A DNA stretch of 11,815 bases from DATMTS01 sp035564555 (GTDB taxonomy: Bacteria; Actinomycetota; Actinomycetes; Actinomycetales; Microbacteriaceae), in the NCBI GenBank assembly GCA_035564555.1, contig DATMTS010000102.1, positions 1 to 11,815 on the forward strand. The letters run 5' to 3'. Within the stretch, counting starts at the first letter, position 1. Every line of letters starts with the position of its first letter. Positions 6,395 through 11,815 of the stretch are shown here, in pieces. The position numbers and the translations under genes were made by a program. The notes beneath the pieces were generated by a model. That model was not told the DNA's origin. It did not search any database and saw only the letters and a list, made by a program, of their open reading frames with translations.

Positions 6395-6802
6395 ATGAAC
6401 TCTCAACACCTGGGGCACGGTCGAGATCGCAAGCGCGGGCCACACCTGAACGACGTGCACCTGGACGCCACGCACCTGGACGACGTGCACCTGGACGCCA
6501 CGCACCTGGACGCCACGCACCTGGATGCCCAGCACCCGGACGCCCCGCCCCTGGACCGCCGGCGGCTGGACCGCCTGAGGCTCGACCGCCTGATGCTGGA
6601 TCGCCTGATGCTGGATCGCCTGAGGCTGCAGGGTCTGCGGCGCCGGCTGGCGGCAGAAGAAGGCGCGGCCACGGCCGAGTATGCGGTCGCAACAATGGCC
6701 GCTGTCGGTTTCGCGGGCCTGCTCGTGATCATCCTGCGCGGCGACGAGGTGCGGGGCATCCTGACCGACCTGGTTCGTCGTGCGCTCACCGTTTCGGTAT
6801 AG
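6395..6802 (+). CDS. Flp-like major pilin (DUF4244-like) with repetitive leader
   Basis: This is the likely structural subunit of the Tad pilus. The C-terminal third matches the actinobacterial DUF4244/Flp pattern: EEGAATAEYAVATMAAVGFAG with a predicted prepilin peptidase site after G90, Glu at +5, Tyr at +6, and a hydrophobic helix at about 97-114. The mature part would be 45 residues. Everything before it is odd. Residues 1-16 are basic, then thirteen five-residue units fill 17-81: first HLDAT/HLDDV types, then RLDRL/MLDRL types. Known Flp leaders are usually some 10-25 residues. The ATG at 6395 is supported by GAGAAGGG about 7 bases upstream; the internal Met codons at residues 67 and 72 lack such a site. 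The next gene starts 23 bases before this one ends. Confidence 0.85.
   Translation: MNSQHLGHGRDRKRGPHLNDVHLDATHLDDVHLDATHLDATHLDAQHPDAPPLDRRRLDRLRLDRLMLDRLMLDRLRLQGLRRRLAAEEGAATAEYAVATMAAVGFAGLLVIILRGDEVRGILTDLVRRALTVSV
6443..6637 (+). repeat. 15-bp tandem repeat, 13 units, in the pilin leader
   Basis: Thirteen 15-base units run without a gap or frame break. Units 1-6 are variants of cacctggacgccacg, and the first two pairs form a 30-base duplication with one mismatch (6443-6472, 6473-6502). Units 8-12 are variants of atgctggatcgcctg, two of them identical (6593-6607, 6608-6622). Unit 7 is transitional and unit 13 degenerate. The codon pair for Leu-Asp is kept through nearly all units. Two rounds of expansion are likely. 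No spacers exist, so it is not a CRISPR array. Confidence 0.95.
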
Positions 6803-7139
6803 AAGAGGAGAGCACGGCAGCGTGACCGCGGAATTCGCGGTGCTCGTCCCGGGCGTTCTGTTGGTGCTCGCCAGTTGCCTGGCCGCAGTACAGGTAGTCG
6901 GGCAGCAGGTCAGGCTGACGGATGCCGCCGCCGACGGTGCGCGGTCGCTCGCACGCGGTGACGACTCCGGCACCGCTCATGCCAGGGTGCAGCATTCGGT
7001 GGGCGCGGCCTCGATCTCCGACCAGCGCAGTGGAGAGTACGCATGCATAGTCGTGTCGCAACCCGCCGGGTTCCCACCGGCGGCGCTGGTGGGTGTGACC
7101 CTGAGCGCTCGCAGTTGCGCCCTTGCCGGAGGGCTCTGA
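6780..7139 (+). CDS. TadE-like minor pilin
   Basis: The 119-residue protein has a basic N-terminus followed by HGSVTAEFAVLVPGVLLVLAS, typical of TadE minor pilins. G13 precedes a prepilin-like site with Glu at +5 (E18) and Phe at +6, and a membrane helix covers about 19-40. The remainder is a small extracytoplasmic domain with cysteines C89 and C113 that might pair. The GTG at 6780 keeps the whole leader and overlaps the pilin gene by 23 bases, but has no Shine-Dalgarno of its own. A GTG at 6822 follows GAGGAG by 11 bases but would remove the leader and cleavage glycine, so it is less likely. TadE proteins are thought to support pilus assembly or anchoring. Confidence 0.82.
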   Translation: MRSPFRYRRGEHGSVTAEFAVLVPGVLLVLASCLAAVQVVGQQVRLTDAAADGARSLARGDDSGTAHARVQHSVGAASISDQRSGEYACIVVSQPAGFPPAALVGVTLSARSCALAGGL

Positions 7140-7579
7140 TGAGAAGGCGGCGACCGGCAGGCAGAGCGGCCGCGGCACACGTGACGCCGTTGTTTGCCCG
7201 ACCGAGTCGCTCGCCGGCGCGGCGCGTAATCGGCGGTGAGCGCGGGTCGGGATCCGTGTTGGCCGTCGCAGTGCTCGCGTGCGTTCTGGTGATGACCGCG
7301 GCCGTAGTGCCCACGAGCGCGGCACTCGTGATCAAGCAGCGGGTGGTCGCGGCGGCGGATGCCGCGGCGCTTGCGACGGCCGATACGGCATCCGGGCTGG
7401 TGGCGGGCGTTCCATGCGACGTCGGACGACGGACCGCTCGACGCAACGGCGCAGCCTTGACCGCTTGCTCCGTGCACGGCACCATCGCGACGGTGACCGC
7501 TTCATCGAATTGGCTCGGGTTGACGATCACGGTTGCCGCACGGGCCGGGCCACCGGGCGCCTCCGCGCGGTCGCCGTGA
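7139..7579 (+). CDS. TadG/TIGR03816-like pilus-locus protein
   Basis: The 146-residue protein resembles the actinobacterial helicase/secretion-neighborhood TadE-like family (mycobacterial Rv3654c type). A basic stretch at 1-37 precedes GSGSVLAVAVLACVLVMTAAVV (from about 36), a single membrane helix. After it come the family pattern KQRVVAAADAAALATAD (66-82), C93 and C110, and a C-terminal AARAGPP. The cysteines could form a disulfide outside the membrane. The ATG shares one base with the tadE stop (TGATG) and has GGAGGG 5 bases upstream, so it is coupled but also has its own ribosome site. It is the last gene of the tad operon. In many actinobacteria a DECH helicase gene stands near this family; none is visible here. 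The exact role is unknown. Confidence 0.82.
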   Translation: MRRRRPAGRAAAAHVTPLFARPSRSPARRVIGGERGSGSVLAVAVLACVLVMTAAVVPTSAALVIKQRVVAAADAAALATADTASGLVAGVPCDVGRRTARRNGAALTACSVHGTIATVTASSNWLGLTITVAARAGPPGASARSP

Positions 7580-7647
7580 TCCGAGCGGAAGTCGGTGGCC
7601 GGGAACGTGCGTCGGCGCTGGCGCTGTGGCGGCGTCTCCCTACACTC

Positions 7648-7686
7648 GAAGCCGACGGCCTCGAGTACTCGGCCGCCTCCGGCTTC
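7648..7686. terminator. Hairpin between convergent genes, likely tad operon terminator
   Basis: Outer arms gaagccg (7648-7654) and cggcttc (7680-7686) enclose inner arms cggcc (7656-7660) and ggccg (7671-7675). The structure lies 68 bases past the tad operon end and its right arm overlaps the stop codon of the minus-strand gene. It could therefore stop transcription from both sides. No U tract is present. Confidence 0.5.
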
Positions 7687-7930
7687 AGTCGAAGACTGCC
7701 TCGAGATAGCGGTAGTCGACGGCGCTCGGGCGTTCGTCCGATTGATCGTCCGATGCGTATTCGACACCGCCGCTGCGGGCGTAGAGATATCGTTTCTCGC
7801 CGTTCTCGACCGGAATCTCGATGCGCGGACGGGGATCGCCCGACTCAAGGAACTCGGTGCGGATCGTCTTACCCTCGAGCGGCCCGTCTGTCAGTTTCGC
7901 CGTGTAGGTGTCAGCTGGTGAAGTGCCCAT
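7685..7930 (-). CDS. Small conserved-looking hypothetical protein
   Basis: The product is 81 residues, acidic and probably rich in beta strands. It contains LTDGPLEGKTIRTEF near its start and RPRIEIPVENGEKRYLYAR in the middle, and ends AVDYRYLEAVFD. The DGPLEGK pattern recalls small uncharacterised actinobacterial and phage proteins, but I cannot name a family. It has no membrane segment, signal peptide or cysteine. Two ATGs compete: 7939 lies only 3 bases after GGGAGG and 7930 lies 12 bases after it. I chose 7930, and the other adds three residues. The long open frame that continues upstream into topA is antisense shadow. It lies divergent from topA and convergent with the tad operon. Coding status rests on codon bias, the ribosome site and protein-like composition. 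Confidence 0.65.
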   Translation of the reverse strand: MGTSPADTYTAKLTDGPLEGKTIRTEFLESGDPRPRIEIPVENGEKRYLYARSGGVEYASDDQSDERPSAVDYRYLEAVFD

Positions 7931-7945
7931 GTAGGTCATTGTCCT

Positions 7946-7961
7946 CCCGCCCGGCGGCGGG
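7946..7961 (-). promoter_or_regulatory. Hairpin overlapping the ribosome site of the small minus-strand gene
   Basis: cccgcc (7946-7951) and ggcggg (7956-7961) form a 6-bp all-GC stem with a 4-base loop. In the mRNA of the minus-strand gene the second arm runs directly into GGGAGGA, taking part of the Shine-Dalgarno into the stem, which could limit translation. The rest of the 7940-8173 spacer must hold the topA promoter. TATGGT at 8037-8042 is a possible -10, without a clear -35. Confidence 0.35.
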
Positions 7962-8173
7962 TCAAGGGGGCCGCCGTCACTGGAAAGAGGGGTGACGCAC
8001 AGCGACTCGATTCGGCGGCCGACCGGTATCAGTGTGTATGGTGTGCCTGATGGAGCGGCGCGGCTCGTGGACAGCCGTAACGACGCACCGACTTTCATTG
8101 CCCGGGTCGAGATGAGCACGCGAGCAACGGCTCGGCCACAGCGACGCATCCGCATGGATATATAAGGAGTCAG

Positions 8174-10984
8174 GTGCCTGGCACGAAGAAACTGGTCATC
8201 GTCGAGTCGCCGACGAAGGTCAAGTCGATTGCGCAATACCTCGGCGACGGGTACGAGGTGATGGCATCCGTCGGTCACATCCGCGATCTGATCGAGCCGA
8301 AGAACCTCCCCGCCGACCTGAAGAAGGGTGCGTTGGGCAAGTTCGGCGTCGACGTCGAGAACGGGTTCAAGCCGTACTACGTTGTCTCCGAGCAGAAGAA
8401 GAAGACGGTCGCCGACCTCAAGCGCGCGCTGAAGAGCGCCGACGAACTCGTGCTCGCCACCGATGAAGACCGCGAAGGCGAAGCCATCGCGTGGCACCTG
8501 CTCGAGGTGCTCAAGCCCAAGGTTCCCGTCAAACGAATGGTGTTCCACGAGATCACCAAGGATGCCATCCAAAAGGCGCGCGACAACACGCGCGAGATCG
8601 ACACGGCGCTCGTCGACGCGCAGGAGACCCGTCGTGTGCTCGACCGGTTGTACGGCTACGAGGTCTCGCCGGTGCTGTGGCGCAAGGTCGGGCCGGGGCT
8701 GTCCGCAGGTCGGGTGCAGTCGCCGGCCACCCGGCTGGTGGTGGACCGGGAGCGTGAACGGCTCGCGTTCGTGCCGGCAGCGTACTGGGACCTCACGGCG
8801 GGCTTCGCGCCTGGCGAGAATGCTGCTCCGTTCGAGGCGCGCTTGGCACGGCTGCGCGGCAACCGGGTCGCCACCGGACGGGACTTCGACGACCGTGGGC
8901 AGCTGACCGGATCCGCCACGGTGCTCGACGAGGGGGCGGCCGAGGCGCTCGCCGAGGCGTTGCGCGCCGACGGCACCGACGCGACCGTGAGCAAGGTCGA
9001 CTCCAAGCCGTATTCTCGCCGCCCTGCCGCGCCGTTCACGACCTCGACCTTGCAGCAGGAAGCGGCGCGCAAGCTGCGCTTCTCGGCCAGGCAGACGATG
9101 AGCGTCGCACAGTCGTTGTACGAGAACGGCTACATCACCTATATGCGCACCGATTCCCCTTCGTTGTCGCAGCAGGCCACGAACGCGGCCCGTGCCCAGG
9201 CGACGGCGCTGTACGGCGCCGAGACGGTTCCCGACAAGCCGCGCATCTACACCGGCAAGAACAAGAACGCTCAGGAGGCGCACGAGGCGATCCGGCCTTC
9301 GGGCGAGGCCTTCCGCACGCCGGCCGAGCTGTCATCGGTGCTGCGCGGCAACGACCTTCGACTGTACGACCTGATCTGGAAGCGCACCGTCGCTTCCCAG
9401 ATGGCCGACGCCAAGGGGCAGACAGCATCCGTCGCGATCGAGGCCCGAATCAACGGCGGTGAACTCGACGGCACGGTCGCCGAGTTCACCGCGAGCGGAA
9501 CGGTGATCACCTTCCGCGGTTTCCTGCACGCCTATGAAGAGGGACGCGACGAGGAACGCAATCAGGACGCCGGTTCGAGCGACGCCAAACTGCCGCCGTT
9601 GACCGTCGGCCAGTCGTTGGTCGTCGCGGACGTCGAAGCGAAGGGACACGAGACCGCCCCACCGCCGCGCTACACCGAGGCGAGCCTGGTGAAAGCGCTC
9701 GAAGAGATGGGCGTCGGCCGTCCATCGACCTATGCGCAGATCATCTCCACGATCATCGACCGCGGTTACGTCACCCTGCGGGGCCAGGCCCTCGTGCCGA
9801 ACTGGATCGCGTTCTCGGTGGTGCGCCTGCTCGAGGACTACTTCGGCGATCTGGTCGAGTACGACTTCACAGCCGAGCTCGAAGACGATCTCGACCGCAT
9901 CGCAGGTGGCGACGAGTCGGGCGCGGAGTGGCTCAAGGGCTTCTACTTCGGCGCTGGCAAGCACCGGGGGCTGCGCGGAGTCGTGGACAATCTCGGCGAG
10001 ATCGATGCGCGCGAGATCAACTCGGTGCGCATCGCCGACGACGTCACCCTGCGGATCGGCAAGTACGGACCGTATCTCGAGGTCGTCGACGAGGGCGCAG
10101 ACCCGGATGCCACACCGCGCCGGGTGAACATCCCGCCGGAACTGGCTCCGGACGAGTTGACACCCGCGAAGGCGCGCGAGCTCATCGAGGCACCCGTGCA
10201 GACCGATCGCGTTCTCGGTCTCAACCCGGGCGACGGCAAGATCGTCGTGGCGAAAGACGGCCGATTCGGCCCGTACGTCACCGAGACCGAGCCCGAAGCG
10301 GTGGAATCGTCGGCGACGGACGCCGCGGCCGCGGCATCCCTGTTGGGCGCGATCGTCGTCGACCCCGAGACGGGCGAGGTGACCGAGCCTCCGAAGAAGA
10401 AGCCGACCAAGAAGGCGGCCGCGGCGATCAAACCGCGCACGGCATCCCTTTTCAAGAGCATGGACATCGCGACGATCGATCTGGACACCGCGCTTCGACT
10501 GCTCGACCTGCCGCGCACCGTGGGGGAGGATCCGGAGTCGGGTGAGCCGATCCTGGCCCAGAACGGCCGATACGGCGCGTACCTGAAGAAGGGCTCCGAT
10601 ACCCGTTCGCTCACCAGCGAAGACGACATCTTCGCCATCGACCTGTCCGGTGCGCTGGAGCTCTTCGCGCAACCCAAGTACGGCGCGCGGCGCGCGTCGA
10701 GTGCGTTGAAGGAGTTCGACGCCGACCCGGTCAGCGGCAAGCCCATCCGGATCAAGGACGGCCGATTCGGCGCCTACGTCACCGACGGTGTGACGAACGC
10801 GACGATTCCACGCGGCGAGACCGTCGAAGAGATCGACTTCGAACGCGCCCAGCAGTTGCTGGCCGACAAACGGGCGAAGGGACCGGCGACCTCCAAGAAG
10901 GCGCCGGCGAAGAAGGCCCCGGCCAAGAAGGCTGCAGCGAAGAAGCCGACGGCGAAGAAGGCCTCGACGAAGAAGGCGTCCTAG
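8174..10984 (+). CDS. topA: DNA topoisomerase I (type IA)
   Basis: The 936-residue enzyme relaxes negative supercoils through a 5'-phosphotyrosine intermediate. The TOPRIM domain at the N-terminus shows LVIVESPTK with E11 and the acidic triad in TDEDREGE (D97, D99, E101). The catalytic tyrosine is Y323 in YITYMRTDS (320-328), followed by the conserved R325. The C-terminus lacks Cys4 zinc ribbons and instead has four Topo_C-type repeats, marked by KYGPYLEV (about 630), DGRFGPYVTE (695), NGRYGAYLKK (797) and DGRFGAYVTD (862). A basic linker lies at 740-756. A lysine-rich tail ends the protein, as in other actinobacterial enzymes. The GTG at 8174 has AAGGAG 4 bases upstream. tmk follows after 2 bases, so they share a transcript. 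All expected motifs are present. Confidence 0.97.
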   Translation: MPGTKKLVIVESPTKVKSIAQYLGDGYEVMASVGHIRDLIEPKNLPADLKKGALGKFGVDVENGFKPYYVVSEQKKKTVADLKRALKSADELVLATDEDREGEAIAWHLLEVLKPKVPVKRMVFHEITKDAIQKARDNTREIDTALVDAQETRRVLDRLYGYEVSPVLWRKVGPGLSAGRVQSPATRLVVDRERERLAFVPAAYWDLTAGFAPGENAAPFEARLARLRGNRVATGRDFDDRGQLTGSATVLDEGAAEALAEALRADGTDATVSKVDSKPYSRRPAAPFTTSTLQQEAARKLRFSARQTMSVAQSLYENGYITYMRTDSPSLSQQATNAARAQATALYGAETVPDKPRIYTGKNKNAQEAHEAIRPSGEAFRTPAELSSVLRGNDLRLYDLIWKRTVASQMADAKGQTASVAIEARINGGELDGTVAEFTASGTVITFRGFLHAYEEGRDEERNQDAGSSDAKLPPLTVGQSLVVADVEAKGHETAPPPRYTEASLVKALEEMGVGRPSTYAQIISTIIDRGYVTLRGQALVPNWIAFSVVRLLEDYFGDLVEYDFTAELEDDLDRIAGGDESGAEWLKGFYFGAGKHRGLRGVVDNLGEIDAREINSVRIADDVTLRIGKYGPYLEVVDEGADPDATPRRVNIPPELAPDELTPAKARELIEAPVQTDRVLGLNPGDGKIVVAKDGRFGPYVTETEPEAVESSATDAAAAASLLGAIVVDPETGEVTEPPKKKPTKKAAAAIKPRTASLFKSMDIATIDLDTALRLLDLPRTVGEDPESGEPILAQNGRYGAYLKKGSDTRSLTSEDDIFAIDLSGALELFAQPKYGARRASSALKEFDADPVSGKPIRIKDGRFGAYVTDGVTNATIPRGETVEEIDFERAQQLLADKRAKGPATSKKAPAKKAPAKKAAAKKPTAKKASTKKAS
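10895..10981 (+). repeat. 15-bp period lysine-rich repeat in the topA tail
   Basis: Five-residue units KKAPA, KKAPA, KKAAA, KKPTA, KKAST and a final KKAS encode residues 908-936. Lysine is almost always AAG. Such tails in actinobacterial topoisomerase I bind DNA and aid processive relaxation; that role is known from relatives and not shown here. Confidence 0.85.
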
Positions 10985-10986
10985 GC

Positions 10987-11616
10987 GTGGCGGCAGCATC
11001 ATCCGGGATCTTCATCACCTTCGAAGGCGGTGACGGTTCAGGCAAGTCGACGCAGGCCGGGCTGCTCGAGACCTGGCTGCGCGAACAGGGCCGTTCCACT
11101 CTGCGCACACGCGAGCCGGGCGGCACGGAAGTCGGCGTCGAGGTGCGCGAACTCGTGCTGCATCACCGGGGCGACATCGCTCCGCGGGCCGAGGCGCTGC
11201 TCTACGCCGCCGACCGTGCGCAGCACATCGCGACCGTGGTGCGGCCGGCGCTCAGTCGAGGCGATATCGTCATTCAGGATCGGTATCTCGACTCGTCCGT
11301 CGCCTATCAGGGCGTCGGACGAGTTCTGGATGCTGCCGAGGTGCGAGACCTCTCCCTCTGGGCCGCGGAGGGCCTGCTGCCGGAGGTCACATTCCTGTTC
11401 GACCTCGACGAGACACTCGCGCGCGCCAGACTCGACCGAGCACGCACTCGATACGACCGGCTGGAAGCAGAGAAGGCGGAGTTCCACGCGCGCGTGCGCG
11501 GCGCGTACCTGCGGCTGGCACAAGACGAGCCCGAGCGCTTCTTGGTGTTGGATGCGACGTTGCCCGTCGACGTGCTCGCCGACGCCGTCCGGGAACGCAT
11601 CGCGCCCCTGCTCTAG
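10987..11616 (+). CDS. tmk: Thymidylate kinase (dTMP kinase)
   Basis: The 209-residue cytoplasmic enzyme phosphorylates dTMP to dTDP with ATP. The P-loop is FEGGDGSGKST (12-22), REPGGT (42-47) is the substrate-side motif, and QDRYLDSSVAYQG (97-109) carries the DRY motif. A LID region rich in arginine spans about 146-158 (RARLDRARTRYDR). Length and motifs are normal. The GTG at 10987 follows the topA stop by 2 bases and has AGAAGG inside the end of topA, about 10 bases upstream, so expression depends on topA transcription. In many actinobacteria holB follows tmk. Here the next 199 bases to the window end are non-coding and terminator-like. Confidence 0.96.
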   Translation: MAAASSGIFITFEGGDGSGKSTQAGLLETWLREQGRSTLRTREPGGTEVGVEVRELVLHHRGDIAPRAEALLYAADRAQHIATVVRPALSRGDIVIQDRYLDSSVAYQGVGRVLDAAEVRDLSLWAAEGLLPEVTFLFDLDETLARARLDRARTRYDRLEAEKAEFHARVRGAYLRLAQDEPERFLVLDATLPVDVLADAVRERIAPLL

Positions 11617-11646
11617 GTGGGCCCGGGCCGCGGCCGGGTCGCGTCG

Positions 11647-11677
11647 TCCCGGCGGGCGCCTGCGGCCCGCGCCGGGA
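11647..11677 (+). terminator. GC-rich hairpin after tmk, probable terminator
   Basis: tcccggc (11647-11653) pairs with gccggga (11671-11677), and inside it gggc (11654-11657) pairs with gccc (11665-11668) with a 2-base bulge and a 7-base loop. It begins 31 bases after the tmk stop. A further GC-rich self-complementary run lies just before it (about 11620-11638). No U tract follows, which is common in actinobacteria. Confidence 0.5.
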
Positions 11678-11722
11678 TGCATGCTGGGGCTGGCGCCGGC
11701 GAGGTCGTTGCTTTTCCGCCCT

Positions 11723-11779
11723 GCGCCATTTCTCGCGCGCTGCGCCAGAATTTCTGGCGCACGGCGTGAGAAGTGGCGC
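11723..11779. repeat. 57-bp near-perfect palindrome downstream of tmk
   Basis: Two 28-base arms (11723-11750 and 11752-11779) flank a single centre base. Twenty-four positions pair as Watson-Crick. Two of the four mismatches would be G-U pairs in RNA, and the other two form a small internal loop. The central 21 bases (11741-11761, tgcgccagaa and its complement) are perfect. It may be a transcription terminator or an intergenic palindromic repeat. Confidence 0.75.
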
Positions 11780-11797
11780 GTGGCGCGTGGCGCGTGG
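11774..11797. repeat. 7-bp tandem repeat, 3.4 copies
   Basis: tggcgcg occurs at 11774-11780, 11781-11787 and 11788-11794 with a partial copy to 11797. Its first copy overlaps the right arm of the 57-bp palindrome. The function is unknown. Confidence 0.8.
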
Positions 11798-11815
11798 TCG
11801 GCCTCCGATCACATC

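Noticed and set aside
6443..6637. CRISPR array
   Set aside because: The 15-bp units are contiguous with no spacers and encode an in-frame peptide repeat.
6443..6637. Classical pentapeptide-repeat (A[D/N]Lxx) fold
   Set aside because: The period is five, but the order is L-D with His, Arg or Met before it, not the A-D/N-L-x-x core of that family.
8038..8115. Possible 25-residue leader peptide before topA
   Set aside because: It has an ATG and a stop but no Shine-Dalgarno and no sign of a regulatory peptide; chance is enough to explain it.
7685..9283. Long minus-strand open frame (532 codons) running into topA
   Set aside because: Only its last 81-84 codons look protein-like. The rest is antisense to the highly conserved topA gene and reflects the mirrored GC codon bias.
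9332..11002. Minus-strand open frame of 556 codons opposite topA
   Set aside because: Fully antisense to topA with Leu/Arg-rich composition expected from the opposite strand; no recognisable domain.

Overview
The window looks like chromosomal DNA of a high-GC actinobacterium, most likely a member of the Microbacteriaceae. The evidence is the strong G/C bias at third codon positions, frequent GTG starts, an actinobacterial Tad locus with a DUF4244-type pilin and a TIGR03816-like protein, a topoisomerase I with a lysine-rich tail instead of zinc ribbons, and heavy use of the hexamer GGATGC/GCATCC. The genus is an inference. No tRNA, rRNA, CRISPR array, phage gene or insertion sequence was seen.

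Layout. Positions 1-376 are non-coding and open with two short tandem repeats. A plus-strand gene (377-1237) encodes an AbiEi-like helix-turn-helix plus DUF559/Vsr-like nuclease-fold protein. It converges on acs (minus, 1471-3420, acetyl-CoA synthetase) across a spacer holding a long hairpin (1303-1365) and a 14-bp x 3 tandem repeat. A repeat-rich divergent spacer (3421-3887) separates acs from a plus-strand Tad pilus operon: tadA ATPase (3888-5339), a membrane protein that reads as a compressed TadB+TadC (5333-6265), a Flp-like pilin with a very long repetitive leader (6395-6802), a TadE-like minor pilin (6780-7139) and a TadG/TIGR03816-like protein (7139-7579). Several of these genes overlap, which suggests translational coupling. 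A hairpin (7648-7686) closes the operon against a small minus-strand gene of unknown function (7685-7930). topA (8174-10984) and tmk (10987-11616) follow, 2 bp apart and surely co-transcribed. The last 199 bp are non-coding and hold a GC-rich hairpin, a 57-bp near-perfect palindrome and a 7-bp tandem repeat.

How it fits together. acs, the tad genes and topA lie in the same neighbourhood in mycobacteria (acs; Rv3660c-Rv3654c; topA), so the order is probably ancestral. Compared with that layout, no TadZ/Ssd gene, separate tadC, DECH helicase or prepilin peptidase is visible here. The Tad genes would build a thin adhesive or DNA-uptake pilus. acs activates acetate, topA relaxes negative supercoils, and tmk makes dTDP for DNA synthesis.

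The most unusual object is the pilin. A 90-residue region, mostly thirteen 15-bp (5-residue) repeats, precedes the predicted prepilin cleavage site, and the mature part is only 45 residues. Unrelated short tandem repeats occur in at least six other places in the window.
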